Assembly: GCA_014650415.1 (NCBI GenBank)
Contig: BMUX01000001.1
Coordinates: 124,001-188,000, forward strand
DNA length: 64,000 nt
From: Streptomyces spiroverticillatus
GTDB taxonomy: Bacteria > Actinomycetota > Actinomycetes > Streptomycetales > Streptomycetaceae
Direction of reading: 5' to 3'
Position numbers and translations under genes: made by a program. The notes beneath the pieces are model-generated. The model was not told where the DNA came from and searched no databases. It saw only the letters and a program-made list of their open reading frames with translations. Positions 35,759 to 44,197 of the stretch are shown here, piece after piece (the stretch's first letter is position 1; each line of letters opens with the position of its first letter).

Positions 35759-37366
35759 ATGGCACGACGGGGAGCGGGACGGGCGAGGGCGGGCGCCCTG
35801 GCGGCGACGGCGGTTCTGCTCGCCGTGGCCGCCGCAGGATGCAGTACGGGTACGAATCCGCCCGGGCCGGAATCGACCCGCACGGGCGCGGCCGCCCCGC
35901 CGCCGGGCACCCCCCGGCCGCCCGCCCCCGATGCGAAGTCCGCGCTCCCGGCGGCCCTGACCGCCCAGAAGCCGGCCTGGAAGGAGTGCTCCGCGCCGAC
36001 GAAGGCGCAGGGCAACGAGGCGCAGCGCCCCGGCCAGGAGTGGCAGTGCGCCACCGCCAAGGTCCCGCTGGACTACGCCTCGCCTAAGGGCGAGACCCTC
36101 GACATCGCCCTGATCCGGGCCCGCGCGACGGGCGACGACAGCAAGCGGATCGGCTCGCTCCTGTTCAACTTCGGCGGTCCGGGCGGGTCAGGGGTGGCGT
36201 CCCTGCCGCTGATGGGCGACATGTTCGGGTACCTGCGCGAGCGGTACGACCTGGTGGGTTTCGACCCGCGGGGCGTGGCGGAGAGCGCGGAGGTGGTGTG
36301 CCGGGACGACAAGCAGACCGACGTCTCGCTGGCCCTGGACTCCACCCCGGACACCCCGGCCGAGGAGAAGGCGTACTTCGCCGACGCGAAGGCCTTCGGC
36401 GAGGGCTGCGCCGAGCGTTCCGGGAAGATCCTCCCGCACGTCGGCACGGACGACGCCGCCCGCGACATGGACCTCCTGCGCCAGGTCCTGGGCGACCGCA
36501 AGCTGCACTACTTCGGCTTCTCCTACGGCACCGAACTGGGCGGTGTGTACGCCCACTTGTTCCCGAAGAACGTGGGACGGCTGGTGATGGACGCGGTCGT
36601 CGACCCCACCGCCGACGGCGTGGCCGGCGCCCGCAACCAGGCGCTCGGCTTCCAGCGGGCCCTGGACAACTACTCCCGGAGCGGCGGCACTTCCGCCAAG
36701 GCGGGCACCGCGCGGGTGGTACGCCTGCTGGAGCGCCTGGACCGGGAGCCCCTCCCGGCGGCCGGAAGTCGCAAGCTCACCCAGAGCCTCGCCCTCACCG
36801 GCATCATCGCCCCGCTCTACAGCAAGGACAGCTGGCCCACCCTCACCCGCGCCCTGAAGGCCGCGGAGAACGGGGACGGCACCCTGCTGCTCCTGCTCGC
36901 CGACTCCTACAACGACCGCGACTCGCAGGGGCACTACAGCACGGCGCACCATTCGCAGCGCGCCATCTCCTGCGCCGACACCTCCGCCCGGCCGACGGCC
37001 GAACAGGTCCGCGCCACGCACCTGGCGGACTTCCGGCAGGTCTCCCCCGTCTTCGGCCCGTTCCTGGCCTGGGACCTGGCGGGCTGGTGCGCCTCCTGGC
37101 CGGTGAAGGGCGCGCACACCGACACGGATGTCTCGGCCCCCGGGTCGGCTCCGGTGCTGGTGGTCGGCGGCACCGGTGACCCGGCGACACCGTTCGAGGG
37201 GTCGCAGCGGATGGCGGCGGAGCTGGGCAAGGGCGTCGGTGTGCACGTCACGTTCAAGGGCGAGGGGCACGGCGCGTATCCGACGGGCAACGCCTGCGTG
37301 GTGCGGACCGTGAACGCGTATCTGCTGGACGGGAAAATACCGGCGGCGGGCACCGTCTGCTCGTAG
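35759..37366 (+). CDS. Second secreted lipoprotein alpha/beta-hydrolase (paralogue)
   Basis: This 535-residue protein is a paralogue of the preceding gene, with the same signature stretches: NFGGPGGSG, HYFGFSYGTELGGVYAHLFPK around the nucleophile, GGTGDPATPFEG, and KGEGHGAYPTGNAC. The signal peptide ends in lipobox AAGC, followed by a Pro/Gly/Thr-rich linker. The ATG at 35759 has a GGGGGGA ribosome binding site seven bases upstream. The 167-base gap before it contains an 8-bp hairpin (35639-35646 with 35657-35664). It is the last gene before a convergent hairpin shared with the DUF11 gene. Confidence 0.9.
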   Translation: MARRGAGRARAGALAATAVLLAVAAAGCSTGTNPPGPESTRTGAAAPPPGTPRPPAPDAKSALPAALTAQKPAWKECSAPTKAQGNEAQRPGQEWQCATAKVPLDYASPKGETLDIALIRARATGDDSKRIGSLLFNFGGPGGSGVASLPLMGDMFGYLRERYDLVGFDPRGVAESAEVVCRDDKQTDVSLALDSTPDTPAEEKAYFADAKAFGEGCAERSGKILPHVGTDDAARDMDLLRQVLGDRKLHYFGFSYGTELGGVYAHLFPKNVGRLVMDAVVDPTADGVAGARNQALGFQRALDNYSRSGGTSAKAGTARVVRLLERLDREPLPAAGSRKLTQSLALTGIIAPLYSKDSWPTLTRALKAAENGDGTLLLLLADSYNDRDSQGHYSTAHHSQRAISCADTSARPTAEQVRATHLADFRQVSPVFGPFLAWDLAGWCASWPVKGAHTDTDVSAPGSAPVLVVGGTGDPATPFEGSQRMAAELGKGVGVHVTFKGEGHGAYPTGNACVVRTVNAYLLDGKIPAAGTVCS

Positions 37367-37384
37367 TGCCCGCCGCGGGTGCTG

Positions 37385-37410
37385 CCCGGCGGCCGTGGCG
37401 GGCCGCCGGG
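37385..37410. terminator. Bidirectional terminator between peptidase and DUF11 genes
   Basis: A 10-bp perfect stem (37385-37394 with 37401-37410) with a 6-base loop lies in the 49-base space between convergent genes. Confidence 0.8.
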
Positions 37411-37415
37411 GAGGG

Positions 37416-39446
37416 TCAGTCCCGGGGGATCTGCCGTGCCGCGTACATGCTGAGACCGCCGAGGAAGATCAGGCCGAAGCCGCCCGCCGCCCACATGTGA
37501 CCGGACTCGGTGCCGGTGGTGGCGAGTTGGGGCATCGGGTGGTTGCGGGGCTCGCCGTGGCCGGGCTTGTGGCCGTGGCCGGGCTTCTTGCCGTGGCCGG
37601 TGGGCTTGGTCGGCTTCACGGGCTTGACGGGCTTCACCGGGCCGACCGGGTGGATGACCTTGACCACAGCGGCGCCCGAGGCGCTGGTGTTGTTGCCGAG
37701 GTCCGGGTCGGGGGCGGCGGAGGTGACGGTGGCCCGGTTGTCGATGTCGGCGCCGGTGCCCTTGTAGCCGCCTGCCAGCTTTACCTGGAAGGTCCAGGTC
37801 AGCGAATCCCCGTTGGCCAGCGGGCCCTTGGGGCCGCAGGTGACGTCCTGGCCGGCGGCCGTGCAGCCGTCCGGCGAGGAGGCGAAGGACAGGGCGGCGG
37901 GCAGCGGGTCGGTGACCTTGACGTCGGGGGCGGATGCGGGGCCCCGGTTGTCGACGGTGATCCGGTAGCCGAAGGTCTGGCCCGGCTTGACCGCCTTGCC
38001 GCCCGACGTCACGGTCTCCTTGCGGATCGCAAGGTCGGCCCGTGTCTCCGCGTCGGCCTTCGCGCCGCTGGTGCAGGTCGGGCCGCAGTTGGCGTCCTGG
38101 CCTGCGGCGGTGACGGTGGCCGTGTTGTCGAGGGTGCCGGTGGTGCCCTGCGGGACGGTGCCGGTGACGGTGAAGACTGCTTCCGCGCCCGGCGGCAGGT
38201 CGACGGTCGCGTCGATGTTCCCGGTGCCGGACTGCGTGGAGCAGACGCCGCCGCCGGTGGGCGCGCAGGTCCAGGTGAAGTCCTTGAGCGCGGCGGGCAG
38301 TTCGTCCTTCACCCGGGCGCCGTTCGCGGCTCCGGGACCGGAGTTGGTGACCTTCACCGTGTACGTCAGCGGCTTGCCCGGCAGGTAGGGGGCGGGAGCG
38401 ACGCTCTTGGTGACGGCGAGCGCGGACTTGGGGGCGGCCCACTGGAGGACGACCAGGCCGTCGCCGCCGTCGCCCGCCCCGCCGCCGCTGCCCTTCCCGG
38501 CGACGTACTGGTCGTCGCCCGCTCGGGCTGCGGCACCTCCGGCCCCGTGCACGGTGCTCGGGGTACCCGCCTCGGTCACCGCGCCGCTGACGCCCGTACC
38601 GCCGATGAAGCCCGAACCGCCGCCACCGCCGCCGTTGGGGGTGCCACCGCCGGTCATCTGGCAGGCGCCACCGCCGCCGCCGAAGTATCCGCCGCCGCCA
38701 CCGCCGCCGCCCTCGCCGTCACCCGCGATGTCGGCGCCGTTGCCGCCCTTGAACCGCTCCCCCGGCTTGGCGGCAATGGTGCACGGGATGCCGACGCCTC
38801 CGGCCGCCGCCGCACCGCCCGCCGACTGGGTGCCGCCCCTGCCGGACTTGGTGCCGTCGCCGTCCTGACCGCCCGACTCCCCGCCGCCGGGGCCGCCGTA
38901 GGGGGCCGGGTCGGAGCCCGGGGACGCCCCGCCTCCTCCGCCCGCGATCAGCAGGGGTGTGCTGCCGTAGGCGCCGGCCCACAGGGCGCTCATGCCGCCG
39001 CCCGCCCCGCCCATGGCCTGCGGAGTCGCGGTGCTGCCGCCCTCGCCGCCGCCTCCGTAAGGGGCGATGGTGGAGCTGGCCTCGCCGCCGCCGCCCGCCG
39101 TGACGGTCAGCGCCGTACCGGGCGACACGGCGAGAGTGCCCTGGGTGAAGCCGCCGCCGGCGCCCGCGAGACTGCCCGCGAAGTAGGACGGGTCCGCCCC
39201 GCCGCCGCCCGCACCCCACATCCGTACGTCGAGACTCGTGACCCCCGTGGGGACGGTGAAGGTCTGGTCGTCGCCCGTGTGCTCGAACCGCACACAGTTC
39301 GTGAACCCGGCGGAGGGGGTGCAGTCCGCGAGCGCACGTGCCTGCGCGGCTGCGGGCAGGACGGACGACAGGGACAGCAACGGGGTGGCGACGAGCATCG
39401 AGGACAGCAACAGCGCCTGCCGCCGCCTCCCGGAAACGTGAGTCAT
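37416..39446 (-). CDS. Sortase-anchored Gly-rich DUF11 cell-wall protein (LAXTG)
   Basis: This 676-residue secreted protein has a signal peptide (1-about 35), a very Gly-rich region (about 75-330, with runs of five or more Gly), two DUF11-type beta-sandwich repeats (about 345-585), and a Pro/Lys then His/Gly/Lys-rich stalk. It ends with a sorting signal: LATTG, a hydrophobic helix and a short basic tail (ARQIPRD). LAXTG is the recognition sequence of class E sortases in streptomycetes, so it is probably wall-linked. No sortase gene is in the window. The ATG at 39446 has GAGGT about ten bases upstream. Confidence 0.88.
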   Translation of the reverse strand: MTHVSGRRRQALLLSSMLVATPLLSLSSVLPAAAQARALADCTPSAGFTNCVRFEHTGDDQTFTVPTGVTSLDVRMWGAGGGGADPSYFAGSLAGAGGGFTQGTLAVSPGTALTVTAGGGGEASSTIAPYGGGGEGGSTATPQAMGGAGGGMSALWAGAYGSTPLLIAGGGGGASPGSDPAPYGGPGGGESGGQDGDGTKSGRGGTQSAGGAAAAGGVGIPCTIAAKPGERFKGGNGADIAGDGEGGGGGGGGYFGGGGGACQMTGGGTPNGGGGGGSGFIGGTGVSGAVTEAGTPSTVHGAGGAAARAGDDQYVAGKGSGGGAGDGGDGLVVLQWAAPKSALAVTKSVAPAPYLPGKPLTYTVKVTNSGPGAANGARVKDELPAALKDFTWTCAPTGGGVCSTQSGTGNIDATVDLPPGAEAVFTVTGTVPQGTTGTLDNTATVTAAGQDANCGPTCTSGAKADAETRADLAIRKETVTSGGKAVKPGQTFGYRITVDNRGPASAPDVKVTDPLPAALSFASSPDGCTAAGQDVTCGPKGPLANGDSLTWTFQVKLAGGYKGTGADIDNRATVTSAAPDPDLGNNTSASGAAVVKVIHPVGPVKPVKPVKPTKPTGHGKKPGHGHKPGHGEPRNHPMPQLATTGTESGHMWAAGGFGLIFLGGLSMYAARQIPRD

Positions 39447-39597
39447 GAAGGCGGGACCTCTCGGGGCACGGAGAACGCGAAGTACGCAAAAGGCGCGATC
39501 GACGCGAAGGACATGAACGGACAGCCCTACTTATCGCCGCCACCTGCCGCGACGCCCGGCCGCCGCTCCGCCCGCTCACTCATTCGGGGCAAGCCGA

Positions 39598-39630
39598 AGG
39601 GGCCGGGCAGCCCACGGCCGCCCGGCCCCT
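39598..39630 (-). terminator. Terminator after moeZ
   Basis: An 11-bp perfect stem (39598-39608 with 39620-39630) with an 11-base loop begins 18 bases beyond the moeZ stop. Confidence 0.8.
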
Positions 39631-39647
39631 CGCAACACTCAGCCGGT

Positions 39648-40826
39648 CTAGTAGACGGGCTTCTCCGGCTCGATCTGGTGGACCCAGCCGATCACGCCGC
39701 CGCCGACGTGCACGGCGTCGGCGAAGCCCGCCGACTTCAGCACGGCGAGGACTTCCGCACTGCGGACACCCGTCTTGCAGTGCAGGACGATCTTCTTGTC
39801 CTGCGGCAGGCTCTCCAGGGCGGTGCCCATCAGGAACTCGCCCTTGGGGATCAGCTTCGCGCCGGGGATCGAGACGATCTCGTACTCGTTCGGCTCGCGG
39901 ACGTCGATGATCTCGATCTTCTCGTCGGCGTCGATCCACTCCTTGAGCTGCTTGGGAGTGATCGTCGAACCGGCGGCGGCCTCCTGGGCCTCCTCGGACA
40001 CGACGCCGCAGAAGGCCTCGTAGTCGATGAGCTCGGTGACCGTCGCGTTCGGACCGCAGACCGCGCAGTCGGGGTCCTTGCGGACCTTGACCTGGCGGTA
40101 CTGCATCTCCAGGGCGTCGTAGATCATCAGGCGGCCGACCAGCGGGTCGCCCACGCCGGTGAGGACCTTGATGGCCTCGGTGACCTGGATGGAGCCGATC
40201 GACGCGCAGAGCACGCCGAGCACGCCGCCCTCGGCGCAGCTGGGCACCATGCCCGGCGGCGGGGGCTCCGGGTACAGGCAGCGGTAGCAGGGGCCGTGCT
40301 CGGACCAGAAGACCGAGGCCTGGCCGTCGAAGCGGTAGATCGAGCCCCATACGTACGGCTTGTTCAGCAGCACGCACGCGTCATTGACCAGGTAGCGCGT
40401 CGCGAAGTTGTCCGTGCCGTCGACGATCAGGTCGTACTGGGAGAAGATCTCCATCACGTTCTCGGCTTCGAGCCGCTCTTCGTGCAGGACGACGTTCACG
40501 TACGGGTTGATGCCGAGGACCGAGTCCTTGGCGGACTCCGCCTTCGAGCGGCCGATGTCGGCCTGGCTGTGGATGATCTGGCGCTGGAGGTTCGACTCGT
40601 CGACCTCGTCGAACTCGACGATGCCGAGCGTGCCGACGCCTGCGGCGGCCAGGTACATCAGGGCGGGAGAGCCGAGGCCGCCGGCGCCCACAGCGAGCAC
40701 CTTGGCGTTCTTCAGGCGCTTCTGCCCGTCCATCCCGACGTCCGGGATGATCAGGTGGCGGGAGTACCGACGGACCTCGTCGACGGTGAGCTCGGCAGCG
40801 GGCTCGACCAGGGGTGGCAGCGACAC
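39648..40826 (-). CDS. moeZ: Adenylyltransferase/sulfurtransferase MoeZ
   Basis: This 392-residue protein has an N-terminal E1-type adenylation domain (VGAGGLGSPALMYLA; EFDEVDESNLQRQ with the Asn, Arg and Gln that contact ATP; two CxxC zinc pairs, CYRC and CAVC) and a C-terminal rhodanese domain with persulfide Cys in HCKTGVRSAE. MoeZ adenylates and thiocarboxylates carrier proteins such as MoaD, CysO and ThiS-like partners, feeding molybdopterin, cysteine and sulfur-containing natural product pathways. The GTG at 40826 has GGAG seven bases upstream. It lies 63 bases after the spherulin-4 gene, so read-through from that operon is possible. Confidence 0.94.
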   Translation of the reverse strand: MSLPPLVEPAAELTVDEVRRYSRHLIIPDVGMDGQKRLKNAKVLAVGAGGLGSPALMYLAAAGVGTLGIVEFDEVDESNLQRQIIHSQADIGRSKAESAKDSVLGINPYVNVVLHEERLEAENVMEIFSQYDLIVDGTDNFATRYLVNDACVLLNKPYVWGSIYRFDGQASVFWSEHGPCYRCLYPEPPPPGMVPSCAEGGVLGVLCASIGSIQVTEAIKVLTGVGDPLVGRLMIYDALEMQYRQVKVRKDPDCAVCGPNATVTELIDYEAFCGVVSEEAQEAAAGSTITPKQLKEWIDADEKIEIIDVREPNEYEIVSIPGAKLIPKGEFLMGTALESLPQDKKIVLHCKTGVRSAEVLAVLKSAGFADAVHVGGGVIGWVHQIEPEKPVY

Positions 40827-40889
40827 GGGAACTCCGGTGGTCGGTCAATCAATACGGTTGTTCGTCGTGTAACACTGCCACGCCCCTCC

Positions 40890-41699
40890 TCATTCCGAGA
40901 CACCAGGTCCGATGCGCGAGACGATCTCGTCCCAGTAACCGGGCAGGGCCTCCCAGGGGCTGCCGACCGGGTCGTCGGCGCCCGCCCGCTCGGTGCGGTC
41001 GGTGAACCAGATGGTGCCCGCGCCCTGCCAGCGGGCGATCCGCAGCGCCTCCTCCAGGTGCGTACGGGGCACTCCGTGCACCAGGTGGCAGAAGCGGGAG
41101 GCCGGGTAGGCGGCCGTCCACTCGGCCGCCTGGGACCAGCGGTAGTCGGTCCACGGCCCGGAGAAGGTCACCAACTGGTCGGCGGTCTCGGCGTATCCGG
41201 AGTACGGATGGGTGCCGTGGCCGAGGACGAGCCGGCCGCCGTCGAGGGCCTCGGTGCCCTCCAGCATCGACCGCAGGGTGGCGGTCAGCCGCCGGGTTTC
41301 GGACAGTTCGTCCCGCTCTGTGGGACAGCGGTCGAGATAGAAGCCGTCGACCCGGTACCAGTCCAGGAAGCGCTGGGCGTCGGCGACCAGCTCGCCGAAC
41401 GCCCGCGCCCCGTACGTCATGTCGAGGTGCCCGAGCACCCGCAGGCCCGCGTTGCGCAGCCGCCCCGAGGCGTCCAGGCAGTGCGGGTCGGGGCGCGCGC
41501 CGGGCCCGTCGGCGACGTTGAGCACCGTCCAGTGCAGGGGTGCCGCGTGGCCGGGACCGGCGTACAGCCGCGAGAAGCGCAGGAGTTCGGCCCACTCCAC
41601 CGGCGCGAGGAGCGGGTGCGCGTAGCCCGGGACGCCGATCCCGAGCCGGTCCGCCCCTATGGCGGGGCGGACGGCGCCGGAGGTGCTCAGATGCGGCAC
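40890..41699 (-). CDS. Spherulation-specific family 4 (spherulin-4/Sph3-like) putative glycoside hydrolase
   Basis: This 269-residue protein matches the spherulin-4 family, a TIM-barrel family whose fungal member Sph3 (GH135) cleaves alpha-1,4-linked N-acetylgalactosamine polymers. Family features are the N-terminal IGVPGYAHPLLAP, VLNVADGPG, LGHLDMTYGAR and the acidic strand end VDGFYLDRCPTERDE. The Asp after FYL is kept, but the residue after it is Arg, where I recall an acid in Sph3. No signal peptide is evident. The GTG start at 41699 has GGAGG five bases upstream and overlaps the epimerase gene by 13 bases. It is last in a four-gene operon with a PelF-like glycosyltransferase. Confidence 0.85.
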   Translation of the reverse strand: MPHLSTSGAVRPAIGADRLGIGVPGYAHPLLAPVEWAELLRFSRLYAGPGHAAPLHWTVLNVADGPGARPDPHCLDASGRLRNAGLRVLGHLDMTYGARAFGELVADAQRFLDWYRVDGFYLDRCPTERDELSETRRLTATLRSMLEGTEALDGGRLVLGHGTHPYSGYAETADQLVTFSGPWTDYRWSQAAEWTAAYPASRFCHLVHGVPRTHLEEALRIARWQGAGTIWFTDRTERAGADDPVGSPWEALPGYWDEIVSRIGPGVSE

Positions 41700-42694
41700 G
41701 CCGCCTCCATCCAGATGTCCGCGAGCGATTCCTCCAGGTTGATCCGGGGCCGCCAGCCGAGCCGGTCGCGGGCGGTGCGCACGTCCGCCTGCTGCCAGCT
41801 GCCGCAGCCGTCGGGGTACGGGTACGGGGCCGCCCCGAGGTGTTCGGTGAGGGCGTCGCCGGAGCGGGGTGCACCGATGGTGGGGACGCCTCCGTTGCGG
41901 ACGGCGGCGCTGGCCGCGGCGGAGCTGGAGTACCCGCTGGGGGCGTCCAGTTCGTGCAGGGCGCCGCCGTATCCGGCGACCCGGGCGAGCACGGCGGCGG
42001 CGTCGCGCAGCCGTACCGCGCGTCCGGTGCCGATGTTCACGACGCCCTGCGCGGCGGACAGGGACGCTGCGTGCACGGCGCGTGCCACGTCCCGTACGTC
42101 GACGAAGTCGCGCTGCACGCCGAGCCCGGAGAGCTTGAGCTCGCCGTCGCCGGACTGCATGGCCCGGCGCATCGCCTCGGCGAGGCGGCCGAGCGGCGAT
42201 CCGGCGGGCGTGCCGGGCCCGACCGGCGAGAACACGCGCAGCACGACGGCGTCGAGGCCCGAGCCGAGCACCAGCTCGGTGGCCGCCAGCTTGCTGACTC
42301 CGTACGGTCCGCCGGGGCGCGGCACGGCGTCCTCGGCGGTGGAGGAGCCGGGCTGGGAGGGCCCGTACTCGGCGGCACAGCCGAGCTGGACCAGGCGCGC
42401 CCCGCAGCCGCTGCGACGGAGGGCTTCGCAGACGGTGGCGACGGCGACGGTGTTGTGCCGGGTGAGGTCGCGGGCACCGCCCCGGGTGGCACCGGCGCAG
42501 TTGACGACGACTCCGGGGTGCACGGCGTCCAGGAACCGGGTGAGGGCTCCGGGGCTGCCGGTGGCGAGGTCGAACCGCACGTCGGCGTCGTCGCCCCGGC
42601 CGAGGGCGGTGAGCTGGACGGCGGGGTCGGCGAGGAGCCGGTCCGCGACGAAGCGGCCGAGGTATCCGTTGGCGCCGAGCAGGAGGACCCTCAT
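41687..42694 (-). CDS. NAD-dependent sugar epimerase/dehydratase
   Basis: This 335-residue extended SDR enzyme begins with the nucleotide-binding motif LLGANGYLGRF. It has the catalytic YxxxK in GGPYGVSKLAATEL (with Ser/Thr upstream) and a substrate-side segment LRVFSPVGPGTPAGS as in UDP-hexose 4-epimerases. In this operon it may supply the sugar nucleotide used by the PelF-like glycosyltransferase, in the way PelX or fungal Uge3 make UDP-GalNAc. That substrate is inference. The ATG at 42694 has GGAGGAG six bases upstream. It lies about 280 bases downstream of the membrane-protein gene and overlaps the spherulin-4 gene. Confidence 0.87.
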   Translation of the reverse strand: MRVLLLGANGYLGRFVADRLLADPAVQLTALGRGDDADVRFDLATGSPGALTRFLDAVHPGVVVNCAGATRGGARDLTRHNTVAVATVCEALRRSGCGARLVQLGCAAEYGPSQPGSSTAEDAVPRPGGPYGVSKLAATELVLGSGLDAVVLRVFSPVGPGTPAGSPLGRLAEAMRRAMQSGDGELKLSGLGVQRDFVDVRDVARAVHAASLSAAQGVVNIGTGRAVRLRDAAAVLARVAGYGGALHELDAPSGYSSSAAASAAVRNGGVPTIGAPRSGDALTEHLGAAPYPYPDGCGSWQQADVRTARDRLGWRPRINLEESLADIWMEAACRI

Positions 42695-42973
42695 CGCGTC
42701 TCCTCCCCTCGCTGCCGACGGGCGCGCACGGACTGCACGGACAGAGGGGGTGGGGGGGTCATGTGACGTTCTCCTTGAGGGTGTTGTACGGGTGCTGCGG
42801 GTGTGACGGGGTGGTGCTGCGGCCGCCTCGGCGTCGGCTCCGGGGCTGCCAGGGGGGTGGTCGGTCGGGTCGTACGACGGATGAAGGGGGCGTACGACCG
42901 AGGGGGGCGGCGGCACGGTGGGTGCGCCGCCGGGCACGCGGGGCGGGCCGAAGGCGGGCCGGCCTGCGCGCTG

Positions 42974-44197
42974 TCAGTCGCGCCGTCCCGCGTGGGCGGA
43001 GGCCCGCGACAGTGCGACGGCGGCATGGGCGAGGAGGCCGAGGGCGGCGGCTCCGCAGGCGATGGCCGGTACGGCTCCGGTGCCCCACTGGCGCACGACG
43101 GCGCGCACGGGCTGTGCCAGGGCTTCGCAGCCGGGCAGCCGGGCGGCCGCCGGGGCGGCGAGGGCGAGCACTTCGACGGTGCAGGCGGCGGTGAGTCCGG
43201 CCGCGCCCGCGCCGGGCATCCCGTGCACGGCGAGCAGTCTGGCCAGGAAGAGCAGGGATCCGACGGCGAGCGCGGACACCGCGAAGGCGCCGCCGAAGCC
43301 GAGCCCGGCCGCCGCGTAGAGCAGCACCGTCAGTGTCACGGCGTGCAGGCCGAACACCCCGAACAGCAGCGGCCGTACCGCCGCGCCGAAGTCCTCGGTG
43401 CCCCGGCTCACGCTGAGCCTGCGGCGCGCCTGCACGGACAGCAGCCGTGCGCACCAGGCCGCGGGGGCCAGGGCTGCGATGAGCCCGAGGAGGGTGGCCG
43501 GTTCCGGCGCCCAGAGGGGGCCGTCGCCGAGCAGCCGGTTCAGTACGCCGTCGCCGAGGACCGCGTACAGCAGCAGCCAGCAGGTGCGCGTCCACGGCGC
43601 GTAGCCGTCGGCGCGCAGCGGTCCGCGCCGCAGGCACAGGGCGACGGCGGCGAGTGTCGCCAGCGCCCCGGTGACGGCGACCGCGATCCTGAACCCGCCG
43701 TCCAGCCTGTCCGCGCCGAGCAGCGTGAGGGCGCACAGGACGCCCGGCAGGAGTGCGTACGCCGCCCAGGCGGCCGGGAGGGACGGGGCGTGCGCCAGAG
43801 GCTGCGGGGCGTGCGCCGGAGCGTCCTCCTCGTCGGTGCGCGGCACGCGCGCGTAGAGCTCCTCGGCGAGGGAGAAGACGTCCCGGTGCCGGAAGCGGGC
43901 GGCGGTGCGGTCGGTGACGCCGTGGGCTTCGAGACCCGCGGCGATCTCCAGGGGATCGACGGCCCGTTCGCACAGTTCGCGGTGGCGGTGCATGAGCACC
44001 TTGACCGGGTCGGCGGGCCCGCTGCGGGAAGCAACCGTCCTGGCACCGGTGTTGGCCGTCTTTCTAGCACCGGCACCGGTGCCAAGATTCACCGGCTGCA
44101 CCGGCACCGAAGCGGCGGTGGACCGCATCGCGGACACGTCGGTGCCCTGGGCGGGGGTCTCCGCCATGCCCGTCGCGTCTGCCGTCTGCGTGGTCAT
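42974..44197 (-). CDS. Polytopic membrane protein of the PelF-like operon
   Basis: This 407-residue protein has a cytoplasmic N-terminal part of about 130 residues, including the polar, well-formed stretch DPVKVLMHRHRELCERAVDP and FRHRDVFSLAEELYARVPR, followed by about eight hydrophobic helices. I do not recognise a named family. Its ATG at 44197 overlaps the glycosyltransferase stop codon (ATGA) and has GGAGG eight bases upstream, so the two proteins are made in a coupled way. By position it could be the membrane partner that anchors the glycosyltransferase and exports its product, the job PelD/E/G do in Pel systems. No sequence similarity to those is claimed. Confidence 0.8.
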   Translation of the reverse strand: MTTQTADATGMAETPAQGTDVSAMRSTAASVPVQPVNLGTGAGARKTANTGARTVASRSGPADPVKVLMHRHRELCERAVDPLEIAAGLEAHGVTDRTAARFRHRDVFSLAEELYARVPRTDEEDAPAHAPQPLAHAPSLPAAWAAYALLPGVLCALTLLGADRLDGGFRIAVAVTGALATLAAVALCLRRGPLRADGYAPWTRTCWLLLYAVLGDGVLNRLLGDGPLWAPEPATLLGLIAALAPAAWCARLLSVQARRRLSVSRGTEDFGAAVRPLLFGVFGLHAVTLTVLLYAAAGLGFGGAFAVSALAVGSLLFLARLLAVHGMPGAGAAGLTAACTVEVLALAAPAAARLPGCEALAQPVRAVVRQWGTGAVPAIACGAAALGLLAHAAVALSRASAHAGRRD

